DNA of 64,000 nucleotides from Sphingomonas_Q fennica_A (GTDB lineage Bacteria > Pseudomonadota > Alphaproteobacteria > Sphingomonadales > Sphingomonadaceae). Numbering within the stretch: the stretch's first letter is position 1; every line of letters begins with the position of its first letter. The notes beneath the pieces were generated by a model that worked only from the letters and a program-made list of their open reading frames with translations, made no database searches and was not told the DNA's origin. The translations under genes and the position numbers were made by a program. Shown here in pieces: positions 51,474 through 60,707 of this stretch. The stretch covers positions 21,620 to 85,619 of the forward strand of contig JAQIJD010000012.1 in NCBI GenBank assembly GCA_036946415.1. Reading direction: 5' to 3'.

Positions 51474-52933
51474 GCCACGAACCGTTCGTGCAGGAGGGCG
51501 AGCTGGTCGACCGGGGCGGCGCTTTCCTCCTGATCGGTCAGGTGGGTCGGATAGTCGCCGGTGAAGCAGGCGTCGCAATGCGCGGGCCGTTCGGGGTCGC
51601 GCCGCGCCTCGCCCAGCGCGCGATAGAGGCCGTCGACCGAGATGAAGGCGAGGCTGTCGGCGCCGATATAGTCCGCCATCTCGTCCACCGTCTTCTGCGC
51701 GGCGAGCAGCTTGGCGCGTTCGGGCGTGTCGACCCCGTAGAAGCAGCTGTGCCGTGTCGGCGGGCTGGCGATGCGCATATGCACCTCGGTCGCCCCCGCC
51801 TCGCGCATCATGTGGACGATCTTGAGGCTGGTGGTGCCGCGCACGATCGAATCGTCGATCAGGATGATGCGCTTGCCCGCGATCAGCGCGCGATTGGCAT
51901 TGTGCTTCAGCTTGACGCCCAGATGCCGCACCTGATCGCCCGGCTGGATGAAGGTGCGGCCGACATAGTGCGAGCGGATGATGCCCAGTTCGAACGGCAC
52001 GCCGGACGCCTGCGCATAGCCGATCGCCGCGGGGACGCCCGAATCGGGGACGGGGATGACGAGATCGGCCTCGGCCGGGCTTTCCTGCGCCAGTTCCGCG
52101 CCGATCGCCTTGCGCACCCCGTAGACGGAACGGCCGCCCATCACCGAATCGGGGCGGCTGAAATAGACATGCTCGAAGATGCAGGGCCGCGCCGTCACCT
52201 CGGCGAAGGGGCGGATCGAGCGGAGGCCGCCGTCCGAGGCGATCAGCAGTTCGCCCGGCTCCACCTCGCGCACGAATTCCGCGCCGACCACGTCGAGGCC
52301 GACGGTTTCGGAGGAGAAGATGATCGTGTCGCCCAGCCGGCCCATCACCAGCGGCCGGATGCCGAGCGGATCGCGGCAGGCGATCATGCCCTCGGGCGTC
52401 ATGCAGATCAGCGAATAGGCGCCTTCGACGCGCTTCAGCGCATCGATGAAGCGATCGAGCAGGGTGCGGTAGGCCGAGGTGGCGACGAGATGGATGATCG
52501 TCTCAGTATCGCTGGTCGACTGGAAGATCGCCCCGCGGCGGACGAGATCGCGCCGGAGCTTGGCGGCGTTGGATAGGTTGCCGTTGTGGGCGATGGCGAA
52601 GCCGCCCGAGGACAGTTCGGCGAACAGCGGCTGGACGTTGCGGAGCGCCGTCTCCCCCGTGGTCGAATAGCGGACGTGGCCGCAGGCGACGCTGCCGGGC
52701 AGGCGGCGGATCACGTCGTCCCGATCGAAATTGCCGGCGACATGGCCCATCGCGCGATGCGTATGGAACTGGGCGCCGTCCCAGCTCGTTATTCCCGCCG
52801 CTTCCTGCCCCCTGTGCTGGAGCGCGTGGAGCCCGAGGGCCACCATCGCGGCCGCGGATTCGGCATTCCAGATGCCGAAGATGCCGCACTCCTCGCGGAG
52901 CTTATCGTCGTCGAACGGATGTGTGGTGAGCAT
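51470..52933 (-). CDS. purF: Amidophosphoribosyltransferase
   Basis: 487 aa. First committed enzyme of purine synthesis. A 15-residue propeptide is followed by the catalytic Cys16 (REECGIFGIW). Glutaminase domain with HVRYSTTGE and AHNGNL, then the PRPP-binding loop IILIDDSIVRGTT and cysteines that may hold an Fe-S cluster (HSCFYGVDTP, HCDACFTGDY). Divergent from hisI across about 96 bp. Confidence 0.97.
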   Translation of the reverse strand: MLTTHPFDDDKLREECGIFGIWNAESAAAMVALGLHALQHRGQEAAGITSWDGAQFHTHRAMGHVAGNFDRDDVIRRLPGSVACGHVRYSTTGETALRNVQPLFAELSSGGFAIAHNGNLSNAAKLRRDLVRRGAIFQSTSDTETIIHLVATSAYRTLLDRFIDALKRVEGAYSLICMTPEGMIACRDPLGIRPLVMGRLGDTIIFSSETVGLDVVGAEFVREVEPGELLIASDGGLRSIRPFAEVTARPCIFEHVYFSRPDSVMGGRSVYGVRKAIGAELAQESPAEADLVIPVPDSGVPAAIGYAQASGVPFELGIIRSHYVGRTFIQPGDQVRHLGVKLKHNANRALIAGKRIILIDDSIVRGTTSLKIVHMMREAGATEVHMRIASPPTRHSCFYGVDTPERAKLLAAQKTVDEMADYIGADSLAFISVDGLYRALGEARRDPERPAHCDACFTGDYPTHLTDQEESAAPVDQLALLHERFVA

Positions 52934-53029
52934 GGCCGGCCCCGCTGGCGAGTTCGGGGCGGCATATAGGGGGCTGTCATCCATTTGTCGCGTCTTGATC
53001 GCCGGGGCCGCTGCCGGTAGCGGCGGCCG

Positions 53030-53389
53030 ATGGACGACGCGCGCGAAACCGGCACCGAACTGATGCCCAGATGGGATGCCGCCGGCCTCGTCACCGCGGT
53101 GGTGACGGACCGGGCGAGCGGCCGGCTGCTGATGGTGGCGCATATGAACGGCGCGGCGTTGATCGCCACGCAAGCGACGGGCTTCGCCCATTTCTGGTCC
53201 CGATCGCGACAATCGCTGTGGAAGAAAGGCGAGACGAGCGGCCACACGCTGGCGGTAAGCGAGATGCGCGTCGATTGCGATCAGGACGCGATCCAGCTGA
53301 TCTGCGACCCGGCTGGGCCGGCGTGCCACACCGGGGCGGTGAGCTGCTTCTATCGCAAGGTGGAGCGGGGGGCGCTGGTAAGGGATTGA
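53030..53389 (+). CDS. hisI: Phosphoribosyl-AMP cyclohydrolase
   Basis: 119 aa, the stand-alone HisI domain without HisE. Motifs: MVAHMNGAAL, the FWSRSRQSLWKKGETSGH core, and the metal-binding DCDQD with later Cys (PACHTGAVSC). Third step-type hydrolysis in histidine synthesis. Not next to other his genes. Confidence 0.95.
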   Translation: MDDARETGTELMPRWDAAGLVTAVVTDRASGRLLMVAHMNGAALIATQATGFAHFWSRSRQSLWKKGETSGHTLAVSEMRVDCDQDAIQLICDPAGPACHTGAVSCFYRKVERGALVRD

Positions 53390-53406
53390 ATCACTGGCTT
53401 CTGGCT

Positions 53407-53579
53407 ACCCCGAGCGAGGTGAGCGGGCACCCGTGGCAGACGTCTCGCGTGTGCCTCGACTTCGCTCGGCACGAACGGAGGTAGGGCGATCCACGTCACG
53501 TCGCTGATCCACCCACCGCTACCTCGGCCGCCTTACTACCTCCCAACCTCCGTTCACCCCGAGCGAAGTCGAGGGGCAC
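53407..53579. repeat. Hairpin repeat cluster, family 3
   Basis: In the 247-bp gap between hisI and grpE. Copy A 53407-53430 (degenerate), copy B 53451-53485 and copy C 53546-53579. B and C are inverted copies: shared cctccgttc, then a stem, then gagcgaagtcgag. The stem arms are tgcc/ggca in B and cccc/gggg in C, so base changes are paired. No gene lies in the gap. Confidence 0.85.
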
Positions 53580-53636
53580 GCGCAACGATGGAGCGCATAT
53601 CCCCCCGAACCGCTCGGTAATGCCGGCGGCCCCGCG

Positions 53637-54179
53637 CTACTCCGCCGCCTTCGCCACCCCCACCAGCGCCGGGCGCAGCAGGCGGTCCTTCAGCATATAG
53701 CCCGCCTGCATCTCCTGCACGATCGTGCCGGCCGGCTGGTCGGACGGGATCTCCACCATCGCCTGATGGCGGTTGGGATCGAGCGGCTGGCCCATCGCCT
53801 CGATCCGCGTCACCTCGTTGCGGGCGAACACGGCGTCCAGCTCGCGCCCGGTTGCTTCCAGGCCGGTGACGAGGCCCTTCATCGCCTCGTCCTCGCGCAT
53901 CGCCTGCGGGATCGCGGCGAGCGCGCGGGACAGATTGTCGGACACGGACAGGATGTCGCGCGCGAATTTGGTGGCGGCATAGGCGCGGGCGTCAGCCACG
54001 TCCTTTTCCATGCGGCGGCGGACGTTCTGCGTTTCGGCCTGCGCGTAGAGCGCGGCGCTCTTGAGGTCCGCGATCTGCGCTTCCAGCTCGCCCACGCGAT
54101 CGGCCTCGGCCACTTCGGGGGCGGCGGCGGCGGTCTCCTCGCGGAGGTCTTCGGGGGTCGTCGTATTCTCGTCGTTCAT
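53637..54179 (-). CDS. grpE: Nucleotide exchange factor GrpE
   Basis: 180 aa. Releases ADP from DnaK. Long N-terminal helix (AETQNVRRRMEKD) and C-terminal beta domain (PLDPNRHQAMVEI, LLRPALVGVAK). ATG overlaps the hrcA stop by 4 bases; the heat-shock operon hrcA-grpE is the usual alphaproteobacterial form. Confidence 0.96.
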   Translation of the reverse strand: MNDENTTTPEDLREETAAAAPEVAEADRVGELEAQIADLKSAALYAQAETQNVRRRMEKDVADARAYAATKFARDILSVSDNLSRALAAIPQAMREDEAMKGLVTGLEATGRELDAVFARNEVTRIEAMGQPLDPNRHQAMVEIPSDQPAGTIVQEMQAGYMLKDRLLRPALVGVAKAAE

Positions 54180-55219
54180 GCCATCAACCTGGTCAGTGCC
54201 TGTGCGGTGAAATCCACCATGGGGACCACGCGCGCATAGTTCAACCGCGTCGGGCCGATCACCCCGACGACGCCGACGACGCGCCCGTCCGCGCCGTGCC
54301 AGGGGGCCGCGATCACCGAGGAACCGGACAGCGCGAACAGCTTGTTCTCCGAGCCGATGAACACCTTCATCGCCCGGGCCCCGCGCGCGCTGTCCAGCAG
54401 GCGGCCGATCTCCTCCTTGCCCTCGATCTCCTCGAGGAGCTGGCGGACGCGTTCGAGATTGCCGGTTGCGGCCTCGTCGAGCAAATTGGCGGCGCCGCGG
54501 ACGATCAGCACCGGGCGGCGCGCGCCATCCTGCGACCAGACGGCAAGGCCCTGCCGTACCAGCGCCTCGGCCGCGACGTCCAGCGCCGCGCGGCCGCGCG
54601 CCACCTCGTCCGCCAGCCGCACCTGCGCCTCGGCCAGCGTCAGCCCCGCCAGCCGCGCCGTCACGTAATTGCCCGCCTCGACCAGTTGCGCGGGCGTAAC
54701 GCCGGGCGGCAGATCGACGACGCGATTCTCGACCGATCCGTCGCCCCCCACCAGCACCGCCACCGCCTGCGCATGGTTGAGCGGCAGGAAGGCGAGCTGG
54801 CGCAGTACCGCTTCGGTCCGCGGCACCAGCACGATGCCCGCACAGGCCGACAGGCCCGAGAGGGCGGCGGACGTGGCGGCCAGCGCTTCCTCCACCGGGC
54901 CGCCGCGCTTGGCTTCCGCCTCGATCCGGGCGCGTTCTTCCGGCGTCGGCTCGGCCGCCTGCATCATCCCGTCGACGAACAGGCGTAGGCCCGTCTCGGT
55001 CGGCACGCGCCCGGCGGACGTATGCGGGGCGGCCAGCAGGCCCAGTTCCTCCAGATCCTGCATCACCGATCGGATCGAGGCGGGCGAGAGGTTGACGCCC
55101 GCGGCGCGCGAGATGGTGCGCGATCCGATCGGCAGGCCGGAGGCGATATAGCCCTCCACTACCTGACGGAACACGTCGCGTGCGCGCGAGGACAGTTCGG
55201 AGACGGGCGGGGCGGCCAT
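54176..55219 (-). CDS. hrcA: Heat-inducible repressor HrcA
   Basis: 347 aa. N-terminal winged helix (SPASIRSVMQDLEELGLL followed by PHTSAGRVPTETGLR) that binds CIRCE elements, and a GAF-like body. ATG 55219 has agggc 5 bases upstream. I see no CIRCE inverted repeat ahead of hrcA in this window; its targets, such as groESL, lie elsewhere. Confidence 0.95.
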   Translation of the reverse strand: MAAPPVSELSSRARDVFRQVVEGYIASGLPIGSRTISRAAGVNLSPASIRSVMQDLEELGLLAAPHTSAGRVPTETGLRLFVDGMMQAAEPTPEERARIEAEAKRGGPVEEALAATSAALSGLSACAGIVLVPRTEAVLRQLAFLPLNHAQAVAVLVGGDGSVENRVVDLPPGVTPAQLVEAGNYVTARLAGLTLAEAQVRLADEVARGRAALDVAAEALVRQGLAVWSQDGARRPVLIVRGAANLLDEAATGNLERVRQLLEEIEGKEEIGRLLDSARGARAMKVFIGSENKLFALSGSSVIAAPWHGADGRVVGVVGVIGPTRLNYARVVPMVDFTAQALTRLMA

Positions 55220-55307
55220 GATGCCCTGCAATCTAGATAAGATGGCGGCAGTGGCAACCGGGCGCAGGCCCGGCTATGGCAGGCGCGCCATTCCCGAAAG
55301 GACATTC

Positions 55308-56024
55308 ATGCGCCCCTCAGGCCGCACGCCAGACCAGATGCGCCCCATCACGATCGAACCGGGCTTCACCGTCCATGCGGAGGGATCGTGCCTCGTCTCC
55401 TTCGGCGAGACGCGCGTCCTCGTTACCGCCTCGGTCGAGGAGCGGGTGCCGCCGTTCCTGCGCGGCAAGGGGCAGGGCTGGGTGACGGCCGAATATGGCA
55501 TGCTGCCCCGCGCCACCCACACCCGCGGCAGCCGCGAGGCGGCCAAGGGCAAGCAATCCGGCCGCACGCAGGAAATCCAGCGGCTGATCGGCCGCTCGCT
55601 CCGCTCGGTCGTCGATCTGGCGAAACTGGGGGAGCGGCAGATCACGATCGACTGCGACGTGATCCAGGCGGACGGCGGCACGCGCACCGCCTCCATCTCC
55701 GGCGCGTGGGTGGCGCTGCGCCTCGCCATCGACGGTCTGATGCAGAAGGGCTTGCTGACGGCGGACCCGATCACCGCGCAGGTGGCGGCCGTCTCCTGCG
55801 GCATCCACGAGGGCGTGCCGGTGCTCGACCTCGACTATATCGAGGATTCGGCGGCGCATGCCGACGGCAATTTCGTGCTGCTCGACAGCGGCAACATCGC
55901 CGAGGCGCAGCTGACCGCCGAGGGTGCCACCTATGACGAGGAGGCGCTGCTGCGCCTGCTGCGCCTCGCCCGCATCGGCTGCGCGGAAATCTTCGCGGCG
56001 CAGAAGAAGGCGGTCGGCCGGTGA
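55308..56024 (+). CDS. rph: Ribonuclease PH
   Basis: 238 aa phosphorolytic 3' exonuclease for tRNA ends. RPSGRTPDQMRPI N-terminus, the GRTQEIQRLIGRSLR loop, and DCDVIQADGGTRTAS. ATG 55308 has aaagg upstream. Divergent from hrcA. Confidence 0.97.
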   Translation: MRPSGRTPDQMRPITIEPGFTVHAEGSCLVSFGETRVLVTASVEERVPPFLRGKGQGWVTAEYGMLPRATHTRGSREAAKGKQSGRTQEIQRLIGRSLRSVVDLAKLGERQITIDCDVIQADGGTRTASISGAWVALRLAIDGLMQKGLLTADPITAQVAAVSCGIHEGVPVLDLDYIEDSAAHADGNFVLLDSGNIAEAQLTAEGATYDEEALLRLLRLARIGCAEIFAAQKKAVGR

Positions 56025-56662
56025 GCATCCTGCTGATCGACGACGAGCCGCCGGCGGTGCCGCACCGCAAGCTGGCGGCGGGCAAGCTCGTCATCGCCAG
56101 CCACAATGAGGGCAAGGTGCGCGAGATCGGCGAATTGTTGGCGGGGCGCGGGCTGGACGTCGTCTCGGCCGCGTCGCTCGGCCTGCCCGAGCCGGAGGAG
56201 ACCGGCACCAGCTTCGCCGCCAATGCCGAGCTGAAGGCGCGCGCCGCCGCCGACCTCTCCGGCCTGCCGTCGCTGGCGGACGACAGCGGCCTCGCCGTCG
56301 AGGCGCTGGGGGGCGATCCCGGCATCTATTCGGCGCGCTGGGCAGGCGAGGCGAAGGACTTCGACATGGCGATGCGCCTCGTCCACGAGAAGGTCGAGGC
56401 GGCTGGGCCGGAGGCGGGGCATGACGCGCATTTCGTCTGCGCGCTGTCGCTGTGCTGGCCGGACGGGCATATCGAGACGTTCGAGGGGCGGGTGGACGGC
56501 ACTTTGTGCTGGCCGCCGCGCGGGCTGAACGGCTTCGGCTATGACGCGATGTTCGTGCCGCTGGGCGCCGGGCAGAGCTTCGGCGAGATGGAGCCGGACG
56601 CCAAGCACGCCATCAGCCACCGGGCGGATGCCTTCGCCAAGCTGGTCGCGGCGGTGTTTTGA
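56021..56662 (+). CDS. rdgB: RdgB/HAM1 family XTP/dITP pyrophosphatase
   Basis: 213 aa. Removes non-canonical purine nucleotides. Motifs: KLVIASHNEGKVREI, SFAANAELKA, LADDSGLAVEAL, NGFGYDAMFVP and SHRADAF. GTG start overlaps the rph stop by 4 bases; the N-terminal 20 residues are longer than usual. Confidence 0.95.
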   Translation: MSILLIDDEPPAVPHRKLAAGKLVIASHNEGKVREIGELLAGRGLDVVSAASLGLPEPEETGTSFAANAELKARAAADLSGLPSLADDSGLAVEALGGDPGIYSARWAGEAKDFDMAMRLVHEKVEAAGPEAGHDAHFVCALSLCWPDGHIETFEGRVDGTLCWPPRGLNGFGYDAMFVPLGAGQSFGEMEPDAKHAISHRADAFAKLVAAVF

Positions 56663-57841
56663 GCGACGACGTTCCGCCGCTGGCGCTCTACATCCACTGG
56701 CCGTTCTGCGTTTCCAAATGTCCCTATTGCGATTTCAACAGCCATGTCCGCGAAGCCGTGGATCAGGATCGCTGGCGGCAGGCGCTGCTCGCCGATCTGG
56801 CGCATGAGGCGGAGGCGACCGGGCCGCGGCGGCTGGGATCGATCTTCTTCGGCGGGGGCACGCCCTCGCTGATGCCGCCCGCCACCGTCGCTGCGCTGAT
56901 CGCGGCGGCGGGGCGGCACTGGGCGTTCACGGACGACATCGAGATCACGCTGGAGGCGAACCCCTCCTCGGTCGAGGCGGCGCGCTTCGCCGATCTGGCG
57001 GCGGCCGGCGTCAACCGCGTGTCGCTGGGGGTGCAGGCACTGGACGATGCGTCGCTCGCCTTCCTCGGCCGCGCGCATTCGGTGGACGAGGCGCTGGCGG
57101 CACTCGATGTGGCGCAGGCGGCGTTCGATCGCGTCAATTTCGACCTGATCTATGCGCGGCCGGGGCAGGACGTGGCCGGCTGGCAGGCCGAACTGGCGCG
57201 CGCGATCGGCTTCGGCACCGGCCACCTCTCGCTCTACCAGCTGACGATCGAGCCGGGCACGCGCTTCGCGGCGATGGCGGCGCGGGGCGAACTGCACCCC
57301 TTCGATCCCGATGCGGGCGCCGACCTGTTCGAGGCGACGCGGGCGATGACCGCGTCGGCAGGGCTGCCCGCCTATGAGGTCTCCAACCACGCCCGTCCTG
57401 GCGAGGAGAGCCGCCACAACCTTACCTACTGGCGCTACGGCGATTATGCCGGGGTCGGCCCGGGCGCACATGGCCGGCGGGGGCGGGGCGGCGACCGTCA
57501 GGCACCGCAAGCCCGAGAACTGGCTGGCGCGGGTGACGGCGCAGGGCCACGGGACGCAATCGGAGGAGGCGCTGCCCCCCGCCGATCGCGCCACCGAGGC
57601 GCTGGTTATGGGGCTGCGGATGGCGGAAGGCGTCGATCTTGCACGGATCGCTGAGGCGACCGGCATCGCCCCCGACGCGCTGGTCGACGGCGCCGCCGTG
57701 GCACGGCTGGCAGGGCACGGGCTGGTGACGCTGGCGGGGCGACGGCTGACGGTGACGGAGGCGGGGATGCTGCTGCTCGATCGCATCCTGACGGAGGTCG
57801 TCGCGGTGCCGGCGGTTGCGGCCATGGCCGGCGGCCGATAG
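56659..57841 (+). pseudogene. hemW: Haem chaperone HemW, apparent one-base frameshift
   Basis: Radical SAM protein (CVSKCPYCDFN cluster motif) of the HemW family, which delivers haem. Frame 1 runs from 56659 to about 57480 (GVGPGAHGRR) and the remainder, RHRKPENWLARV through the C-terminal winged-helix part, is in frame 2 up to 57841. Deleting one G from 57479-57483 rejoins them as GRRGGAATVRHRKPENW. Full length would be about 393 aa, as in the family. The rest of the gene is well conserved, so an assembly error is likelier than true decay. The start overlaps the rdgB stop. Confidence 0.88.
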
Positions 57842-57850
57842 GGGCGCGGC

Positions 57851-58291
57851 ATGGCGGCTTTCCTCCCGATCATCGTCGCGGTGCTGGCGGGCATCGGCCT
57901 CGCCATCCAGGCGCCGACCAACGCCGCGCTGGCGCGCACCTCCGGCTCCGTGCTGCTGGCGGCGGGCACGTCCTTCGTCGTCGGCCTGCTGACGCTCGTG
58001 GCGCTGTGGGCGACGCTCGACCGCACCGCGCCGGCGGCGATGAAGGGCGCGCCCGTCTGGGCCTGGGCGGGCGGCTTCTACGGCGCCGGCTTCGTCGCCG
58101 CCATCGCCTTCGCCGCACCGCGTCTGGGGGTGGCGACGACGCTGACGATGGCGATCGCCAGCCAGATCTGCACCGCGCTGGTGCTGGACCATTTCGGCCT
58201 GCTGGGATTGCGGAGCGCGCCGGTTACTGCGGGCAAGCTGATGGGGGTGCTGCTGCTGCTGGGCGGGGTGTTGCTGATCCGGCGGGGGTAG
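57851..58291 (+). CDS. DMT family small transporter (YdcZ/DUF606)
   Basis: 146 aa with five hydrophobic helices starting IIVAVLAGIGLAIQAPTNA, a typical DUF606 pattern. Function unknown; related proteins are single-domain members of the drug/metabolite transporter superfamily. Starts 9 bp after hemW. Confidence 0.85.
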   Translation: MAAFLPIIVAVLAGIGLAIQAPTNAALARTSGSVLLAAGTSFVVGLLTLVALWATLDRTAPAAMKGAPVWAWAGGFYGAGFVAAIAFAAPRLGVATTLTMAIASQICTALVLDHFGLLGLRSAPVTAGKLMGVLLLLGGVLLIRRG

Positions 58292-58330
58292 GGTTTTGCG
58301 GTCCGCCGCGCTCGCGAACCTCGACAGGAA

Positions 58331-58403
58331 CCCACCCCCGACCCCTCCCTTTCAGGGAGGGGGACCGCACCCCCTCCCTGAAAGGGAGGGGGCAGGGGGT
58401 GGG
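58331..58403. repeat. Hairpin repeat, family 1, two inverted copies before DUF559 gene
   Basis: Copy 1 58331-58363: head cccacccccga, then palindrome cccctccctttcagggaggg. Copy 2 58370-58403 is inverted (palindrome first, then gggggtggg). Copy 1 matches copy 3 (58788-58819) at all but one position over about 33 bp, in direct orientation. The 147-bp gap after the transporter gene holds nothing else. Confidence 0.9.
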
Positions 58404-58438
58404 TTGCTCTCGGTCGAGCGGGACGTCAGCGTCCTGCA

Positions 58439-58822
58439 ATGCCCCGAATCGCCGCGGAGATGACAAAGAACGCCCGCGATCTCCGTCGCAACCAGACGGC
58501 TGAGGAACGCGCCATCTGGCATCGCCTGCGCGAGACCCGACCCAGGTTCACGCGTCAACTGCCAGTGGGGCCGTATATCCTCGATCTCGCCTGTCGCCCA
58601 GCGAAGATCGCAGTCGAAATCGACGGCGCGCAGCATATCGATGCCACCGAGTATGATGCCAAAAGGACCGCCTTCCTCGGAGCCCTCGGCTGGCGCGTGC
58701 TGCGGTTCTGGAACAGCGACGTGCGGGACAATGCCGATGGGGTCGTTGAGGCGATCCTGGCGGCTGTCGCGAACGATCGCAGGCGAACCCACCCCCGGCC
58801 CCTCCCTTTCAGGGAGGGGTGA
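58439..58822 (+). CDS. DUF559 (Vsr-like) endonuclease domain protein
   Basis: 127 aa. PD-(D/E)XK-type DUF559 fold: AWHRLR-like N-terminal helix (ERAIWHRLRETRPRFTRQ), then Asp49 (YILDLAC), Glu60 and Asp62 with His66 (VEIDGAQH), and GWRVLRFWNSDV. Intact catalytic residues suggest an active DNA nuclease. The last dozen codons (THPRPLPFREG) and the stop are made of family 1 repeat DNA, and the gene lies between copies of that repeat. There is no methylase or other restriction gene nearby. Role unknown; a repeat-associated nuclease is the proposal here. Confidence 0.88.
   Translation: MPRIAAEMTKNARDLRRNQTAEERAIWHRLRETRPRFTRQLPVGPYILDLACRPAKIAVEIDGAQHIDATEYDAKRTAFLGALGWRVLRFWNSDVRDNADGVVEAILAAVANDRRRTHPRPLPFREG
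58788..58819 (+). repeat. Hairpin repeat, family 1, copy at the DUF559 3' end
   Basis: 32 bp, head cccacccccgg and palindrome cccctccctttcagggaggg with final g. Overlaps the end of the DUF559 reading frame. Same orientation as the first copy at 58331. Confidence 0.9.
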
Positions 58823-58839
58823 TAGACCGCCGGCCCTGC

Positions 58840-59514
58840 CTAGCGCACGCTCGCGAACCAGATGACGTGGCGTGGGCCCTTGCCGTTCTGGCGGGCGCGG
58901 ACGACCTCTTCCTCGACGCGGAAGCCCGCCTGTGCCAGCCGGCGGGTGAAGGCCGGATCGGGGGCGGCGGACCAGACCGCCAGCGTGCCGCCCGGCCGCA
59001 GCGCCGCGCGCGCGGTGGCGAGGCCGGGGGCGGCGTAGAGACGGTCGTTCTGGAGGCGCGTCAGCCCGTCCGGGCCATTGTCCACGTCGAGCAGGATGGC
59101 GTCGTAGCGGGCGGGGGCGGCGGCGATGGCGTCCGCCACGTCGCCCATCCGGAGGGTGACGCGGGCGTCGTCGAGGCAACCGGCGGTGAGTGCCGCCATC
59201 GGCCCCAGCGCCCAGTCGATGATCTCGGGCACCAGTTCGGCGACGACGATTTCGGCGCGCGGCCCCAGCGCCGCCAGCGCCGCGCGCAGCGTGAAGCCCA
59301 TGCCATAGCCGCCGATCAGCAACCGCGGCGCCGCCACCCCGCGCAGGCGCGCGGCGGTGAGCGTCGCCAGCGCTTCCTCCGATCCGCTCATGCGGCTGTT
59401 CATCAGCTCGTTGCGGTCGAGCACGATCATATAGTCCGCGCCGCGGCGGACGAGGCGCAGTTCCTCGCCCCCGCCGGGCACGATCGCGGTGGCGAGATGT
59501 TCGCGCGGGATCAT
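58840..59514 (-). CDS. Spermidine synthase-like methyltransferase-fold protein
   Basis: 224 aa. SAM-type Rossmann fold: LLIGGYGMGFTLRAAL (binding loop), VVAELVPEIIDW, and YDAILLDVDNGPDG. Resembles spermidine-synthase-like proteins lacking the polyamine-specific N-terminal domain, so polyamine synthesis is not assured. ATG 59514 overlaps the LpoA-like gene stop by 4 bases. Confidence 0.85.
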   Translation of the reverse strand: MIPREHLATAIVPGGGEELRLVRRGADYMIVLDRNELMNSRMSGSEEALATLTAARLRGVAAPRLLIGGYGMGFTLRAALAALGPRAEIVVAELVPEIIDWALGPMAALTAGCLDDARVTLRMGDVADAIAAAPARYDAILLDVDNGPDGLTRLQNDRLYAAPGLATARAALRPGGTLAVWSAAPDPAFTRRLAQAGFRVEEEVVRARQNGKGPRHVIWFASVR

Positions 59515-60707
59515 CCCCCGTCGCGCACGCTGGCGGGCGCAGGCGAGACGACGCTGATTCCGTTCGCCCCCAGTTCGCTGACCGCCAATGCGCGCACCGC
59601 GATCCCGTCCCGCCCGAAGCGGAAGGCGCCGTCGACGCCCGCGAAGCCGTCGGCGTCGGTCAGCCGGCCGGCGGGGAAGCGGTCGCCTGTCTTCCAATTG
59701 GCGGCGATGCGGACGGTCAGCAGCACCGCATCATAGCCGAGGCTGGCGAGGCGGAAGGGGGCGCGGCCGTAGCGGGCGCGGTAGCGGGTCGAAAGCTGGC
59801 GGAACATGCCGTCGTCGACGCTGGCATACCAGGCCCCGGCCAGCGCCGGGGAGGCGGCCAGCGCGCGGTCCGCCGCCCACAATTCGGTGCCGAGCAGCCG
59901 CGCGCCGGCGGTGTTGCGCTTGACGAGGGGGGCCGCCTGCAAGGCGATCCGCCCGCTGTCGGCGATCATCACCGCATCGTAGCCGCCCTTGGGCAGCCCG
60001 CCGGCCGCCGCCGTCAGCGAGGCGGCGGAGCGATCGTAGGTGCGCATCGCCACCACCTCGCCGCCGGCCGCTTCCGCGGCCTTCAGGAACATGGCCGAGG
60101 CGTTGCGGCCGTAGACGCCCGCCGGCATCAGCCCGGCCAGCCGCGTCATTCCCTTCGAGCGCGCGAAGCGGACGACGCGATCGATCGACTGGGCGGGCAA
60201 GAAGCCGAGGATGTAGACGCCGTCCCCCGCCACCGCCGCATCGTTGGAGAAGGCGACCACCGGCACGCCCGCACCGCGCGCGGCGGCGGCGACCGCGCGC
60301 ACGTCGTCCGCCAGCAGCGGCCCCAGGAACAGGCGGTTGCCCTCCGCCAATGCCCGCTGGGCCGCGGGCAGCGCGCCGGCGGCGGTATCGTAGGTGGTGA
60401 GGCGGATCGCCTTGCCGCCGGTATCGGCCAGCGCGAGGTTGGCGGCATCGGCGATCGAGCGACCGACCGCGGCATTGGCGCCGGTCAGCGGCACCAGCAG
60501 TGCGACGCGGTTGCGCGCGGCATCCTCCGGCAGCGGCCCCTGCGGCACCGGCCGCGGCGCGGGGGCGGGGCCGGCGACGGGCGGGGCGGAGCGGGGGATG
60601 ACGGTGCTGCACGCCGCCAGCAGCGCCGCCAGGCCGATCGCGGTGGCGCGCTTGCCCCACGCGCCCCATTGCGGCACGCGCAGCGCCTCTGCCATCATGC
60701 GCCCCAT
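59511..60707 (-). CDS. Penicillin-binding-protein activator, LpoA-like lipoprotein
   Basis: 398 aa. Signal peptide with lipobox LLAACSTV, then a periplasmic-binding-protein (receptor family I) fold: ALLVPLTGANAAVGRSI, LFLGPLLADDVRAV, GYDAVLLTVR. LpoA-type proteins stimulate class A PBPs. ATG 60707 has ggaagg 7 bases upstream. Its start codon overlaps the rsmI start on the other strand within CATG (60705-60708). Confidence 0.87.
   Translation of the reverse strand: MGRMMAEALRVPQWGAWGKRATAIGLAALLAACSTVIPRSAPPVAGPAPAPRPVPQGPLPEDAARNRVALLVPLTGANAAVGRSIADAANLALADTGGKAIRLTTYDTAAGALPAAQRALAEGNRLFLGPLLADDVRAVAAAARGAGVPVVAFSNDAAVAGDGVYILGFLPAQSIDRVVRFARSKGMTRLAGLMPAGVYGRNASAMFLKAAEAAGGEVVAMRTYDRSAASLTAAAGGLPKGGYDAVMIADSGRIALQAAPLVKRNTAGARLLGTELWAADRALAASPALAGAWYASVDDGMFRQLSTRYRARYGRAPFRLASLGYDAVLLTVRIAANWKTGDRFPAGRLTDADGFAGVDGAFRFGRDGIAVRALAVSELGANGISVVSPAPASVRDGG

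Noticed and set aside
55220..55307. CIRCE element or alphaproteobacterial sigma32 promoter ahead of hrcA
   Set aside because: No TTAGCACTC/GAGTGCTAA inverted repeat is seen. A cttatct box exists on the minus strand but no CTTG box at the right spacing.
58439..58822. Restriction-modification system or Vsr repair locus
   Set aside because: Only a DUF559 nuclease is present; no methylase or specificity gene within the window, so neither can be claimed.
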